DNA of 64,000 bases. Origin: Osedax fenrisi (Eukaryota; Annelida; Polychaeta; Sabellida; Siboglinidae). Below are positions 61,377 to 64,000 of this stretch, piece by piece. A model generated the notes under the pieces. That model did no database searches and was not told the origin of the DNA. It saw nothing but the letters and a program-made list of their open reading frames with translations. Location of the stretch: positions 16,080,491-16,144,490 of the forward strand of contig OZ025245.1 in the NCBI GenBank assembly GCA_964019155.1, read 5' to 3'. Made by a program: the position numbers and the translations under genes. Position 1 is the first letter of the stretch, and each line of letters begins with the position of its first letter.

Positions 61377-62875
61377 TTATGAACAGTATTCTGTCCATCT
61401 TTTCCTAACATCCATTTTATCAGTGATACATTTGCCATGTTTATCCTCTATATTTACAGCGGCATTATCCTTCGGTTTAGTTAGGTCTTTGACAATTTGG
61501 TAGGCTCTCTTGGTGTTATTCCTGGTTAAACAGTCACCAATGTCTATACATTTCTGGTTAATCCAATTTTCCTTAGCTTTCTTCATCTCTCTTTTTATTT
61601 GAGTGTTAACCTGCTTGTAACTACTTCCTGATAGGAATTTTGTCTTTTTCAGTTCTCTTCTTAAGTCACACATATCCATCAGTTCTTCAGTGATCCAGTT
61701 TTTCTTTTTCTCTCTATGTTTACCTAGAATTTCAGTGGCTGTATCTATCAGTGTTTTATTCATTTTCTGTAATTTCTCTTCGTTGTTGAATATTTTTGTT
61801 AAATGTTGTGCTGATAACTTTTCATCAATTCTATGTTTAAACAGTTTTTCAATATCTGGGTTTTTAAGTTTCTCAAGATTAAATTTTTTTCGAGTGAATT
61901 TTTCTTTCTTTGGATTTTTCAGGCGAAGACAAAATGTCATCATAACCATATCGTGATCACTACCTATGTCTGATCCAGGGAATGATCGAGTCTTGTTTAT
62001 ATTCACGCTTGTAGTAAAACGTTTACTGACTAGGATATAATCAATTTGATTATGATATAATCCACCAGGACTATGCCAGGTTTGTATTCTTGATTTTTTG
62101 TGGGGACCAAATGTATTTGCTACTATGAGATCATTTGTTTTTGCAAATTCCAGGAGTCGATAACCTCTCTCGTTTGTTGTTGAATTGCAAAATTTCCCGG
62201 AGGTTCTTCCCCAGTCTGTTATTGCATCCTTACCAATTTTTGCATTCCAGTCACCTTGAATCACCAGTATATCTTTCTTTGAAATTTTTGAGATGGAGTC
62301 TTGTAACTCGTTGTAGAATAATTCAGTTTCTTCATCTGTATGATCGGTTGTCGGGGCATATACTTGGATTATTGATATGTTAAACGGGGTTGCATGTAAT
62401 CTTATAGTCGCTAACCTTTCATTTATTGGGTTGAAGCACATGACCATTCGTGTTATCTCACTGTGTATCACAAAACCCACACCATTAATATGTTTCTTAT
62501 TGTTTCCAATATAGTATAATTTGTGGCCTTCTATTGTCTGAATTTCGTTCACTCCACGTTTACGTACCTCACTCAATCCTAACACATTCCACCTGTATCT
62601 GTCAATTCATGAGTAAGTTCTTCAAGTTTACCATCTTCTCGCAGAGTTCGTACATTCCATGTACCTATGTATGTCTCGTTTCTTCTTGTCTTAATCTTAT
62701 ATTCTTCAGTAGCTAACTTTTCGTTATTATCCTGATGAGCGATAAATGACGCGGACCTTTTTAACCCGGGCGACGTCCGAGCCGGTATGTTCTTTGTAAT
62801 TGTATTTGAAATCATATTTGCGTATCTTGGGCAGATAAGATCAGCGGAGCCCATCCCTCTCTGAAATCCCCCCAC
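61377..62875 (-). pseudogene. RTE endonuclease domain (apurinic-endonuclease type), one frameshift
   Basis: Two overlapping open segments (62875-62579 and 62585-61377). The first carries the endonuclease start (TWNVRTL). The second carries GLSEVR, YAPT, GDWNAKIG, the N.R G..LLEFA core and the catalytic SDHDMV. In the first frame the text runs into a stop just where the second begins, so a single-base indel separates them. The product would nick target DNA to prime reverse transcription. The segment ends at an in-frame TAA directly before the reverse transcriptase. Confidence 0.88.
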
Positions 62876-63073
62876 AGCATTAGCCTACTAAACGTAGTTT
62901 CCAGGGTGTGGCACGCGGAGCCTGCTGATAGAGTTGGGTACTGGGTCTAGGTTTTACCTTTTCACCAGCACCCCTTACACCAACAAATTATATAACGAAT
63001 TTTATTAATGTAATTTTAATAATCATGTAAAATATGTAACTGTATATATATATATATGTTTGTGTGTGCTTGT

Positions 63074-63130
63074 TATTATTATATTTCGATGGAGTCTTTT
63101 CATTATATCCATTAACTTAAGTACACTTGT
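63074..63130 (-). mobile_element. SINE 3'-end fragment, copy E
   Basis: gatggagtcttttcattatatcc followed by acttaagt corresponds to the complement of the SINE 3' end (gatgggatgaaaggactccacc). Only this tail part is recognisable. Confidence 0.5.
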
Positions 63131-63154
63131 TACTTAGTGTAATTTATCTGTCAT

Positions 63155-63200
<46 letters not shown>

Positions 63201-63654
63201 TTATATATAAACGTATATATATAAATATAGGTATTTACTTTATTTACATAGCAACCAAATTATTGTCGTGTCATTCACAGATAAACTTTTAAATATACTT
63301 TAATTATATTATTATTATAAATATAAGGTCTTCTTTATTTATTTTTATATTATTTATATTATTAATATTATTCAAATATTAATATCCACCAAGATTGAAA
63401 TATATTACATTAGTTTTGAAATTATATTTATTTATTATTTAGATATATTTACATTAAGTATTTGTTTACATTTTATAATTAACAAAATATTAATCCATAA
63501 AAAAATAAATAATAATCACAATGATAATAGAATTATACATTCGATTAATTAAAATATATATTATATACTATTATGTATATTTATACTTAACTTCATTATT
63601 TATTACTTATACAATTTATAAATTATTAGTTTATAATAATATCTATAACTGATA

Positions 63655-63950
63655 TTCTCCCGTGGATCTCCCTTAGGAATTTACTTTTGGTAGTCGGATC
63701 TACCAACCTTCATTTGAGGTTAGCTACCAAATTACATTAATATAGTCTGCTGCTGTATTTGCATTCATATAGATCCATCAAATATATCTCGGACGATACA
63801 CTCCCTTCAATATCTGAAAATCGGACCATCATTGCCTGGTTGCCATCGAGTATACCAGATGCCTACTATAGTCAATCGGTGTTCCTCGAGTCATCTCGTC
63901 ATACAGTCAATCGGACTGAATACAAAATTTCTTCCGAAATATCCCATTAA
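63655..63950 (+). other. GC-richer stretch with 68-codon open frame, possible exon
   Basis: Composition changes abruptly to about balanced. A frame without ATG runs YSLLLYLHSYRSIKYISDDT, LPSISENRTIIAWLPSSIPD, AYYSQSVFLESS and ends SSEISH. The P.I....TI..W.PS..P...Y arrangement is reminiscent of a fibronectin type III strand pattern, but is not enough to call. It runs close to the window edge. Confidence 0.35.
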
Positions 63951-64000
63951 CGACCAGTTTTTATACATTTATTATTATATTTATTTCATTCAATTTAATT

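Larger units (their letters stand above)
59764..62981 (-). mobile_element. Full-length RTE-type non-LTR retrotransposon with 12-bp target-site duplication
   Basis: The 3.2-kb element is bounded by the direct repeat aacaaattatat at 59752-59763 and 62982-62993, the expected duplication after target-primed insertion. A 5' leader (about 106 bp) precedes an apurinic-endonuclease domain and a reverse transcriptase, in the order and length of RTE-clade LINEs. The 3' end is a short gtaaaaggtaaaaaa tail. It is broken in only two places: a frameshift near 62580-62590 and one in-frame TAA near 61377. The leader contains a strong hairpin (see findings). Clade assignment within RTE/RTE-X is from overall pattern only. 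Confidence 0.88.

Noticed and set aside
62534..62716. + strand frames inside the RTE element (also 60889, 61090, 61690, 62135)
   Set aside because: Antisense shadows of the endonuclease and reverse transcriptase.

Overview
The window looks like nuclear DNA of a very AT-rich invertebrate animal. Two spliced, metazoan-type genes are present: an M13 (neprilysin/endothelin-converting-enzyme family) zinc metallopeptidase and a secreted fibronectin-type-II/PAN protein. Introns are GT-AG, nearly all non-coding DNA is A+T, and transposable-element debris and (TA)n, (AAT)n and CTAC-type simple repeats dominate. Nothing prokaryotic, organellar or viral is evident. I cannot name the species.

The main gene is on the + strand from about 16.1 to 40.15 kb. 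Thirteen short exons, most too short to stand out as open reading frames, translate in order into the M13_N and M13 domains. Every splice phase matches its neighbour and there is no internal stop. The zinc-site exon carries HEMMH and the next carries ENIADN. The last exon ends in a stop followed by AATAAA. The N-terminal exons (membrane anchor, DPC.DFY region) were not found; they lie upstream of the window or are unrecognisable. The roughly 24 kb of introns hold decayed LINEs, a (AAT)n array of about 670 bp, a (ATT)n array of about 270 bp, an imperfect inverted repeat enclosing one exon, a hAT-type MITE, an R2/R4-type retrotransposon and a tRNA-derived SINE. A second gene (- strand, 57979-58852) shows one large exon: signal peptide, FN2 domain and two PAN/apple domains. 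It is cut by a splice donor beside a (TA)n tract.

Region by region. 0-3.5 kb: AT desert, a dispersed-repeat end, a possible small exon and a ~460-bp tandem duplication. 3.85-5.58 kb: a hAT-like element with 25-bp TIRs and an 8-bp target duplication; it carries a CTAC minisatellite and a 147-bp palindrome. 6.65-8.36 kb: a decayed, internally deleted Ty3/gypsy element with a probable 3' LTR. 9.57-10.03 kb: a TIR element with a second copy at 51.7 kb. 10-16 kb: mostly AT desert. 16.1-40.15 kb: the M13 gene. 41.0-43.9 kb: a CR1/L2-like LINE still in one reading frame apart from stop codons. 44.6-48.3 kb: SINE copies and a decayed LINE. 48.50-49.85 kb: a second large hAT-like element built of TTCGAA repeats. 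52.6 kb: a SINE. 54.9-56.2 kb: a second R2/R4-type copy with its reverse transcriptase precisely deleted. 57.6 kb: a palindromic ATCCGGATT element. 58-58.9 kb: the FN2/PAN gene. 59.76-62.98 kb: a full-length RTE-type LINE with a 12-bp target duplication, disabled by one frameshift and one stop. 63.65-63.96 kb: a GC-richer open stretch, possibly an exon.

I found no clearly new molecular system. The most unusual items are the M13 peptidase with substituted substrate-pocket and C-terminal residues, the repeat structures crowding its exons (inverted-repeat arms around an exon; the (AAT)n array ending about 15 bases from an acceptor), and the repeated association of retroelement ends with (TA)n microsatellites.
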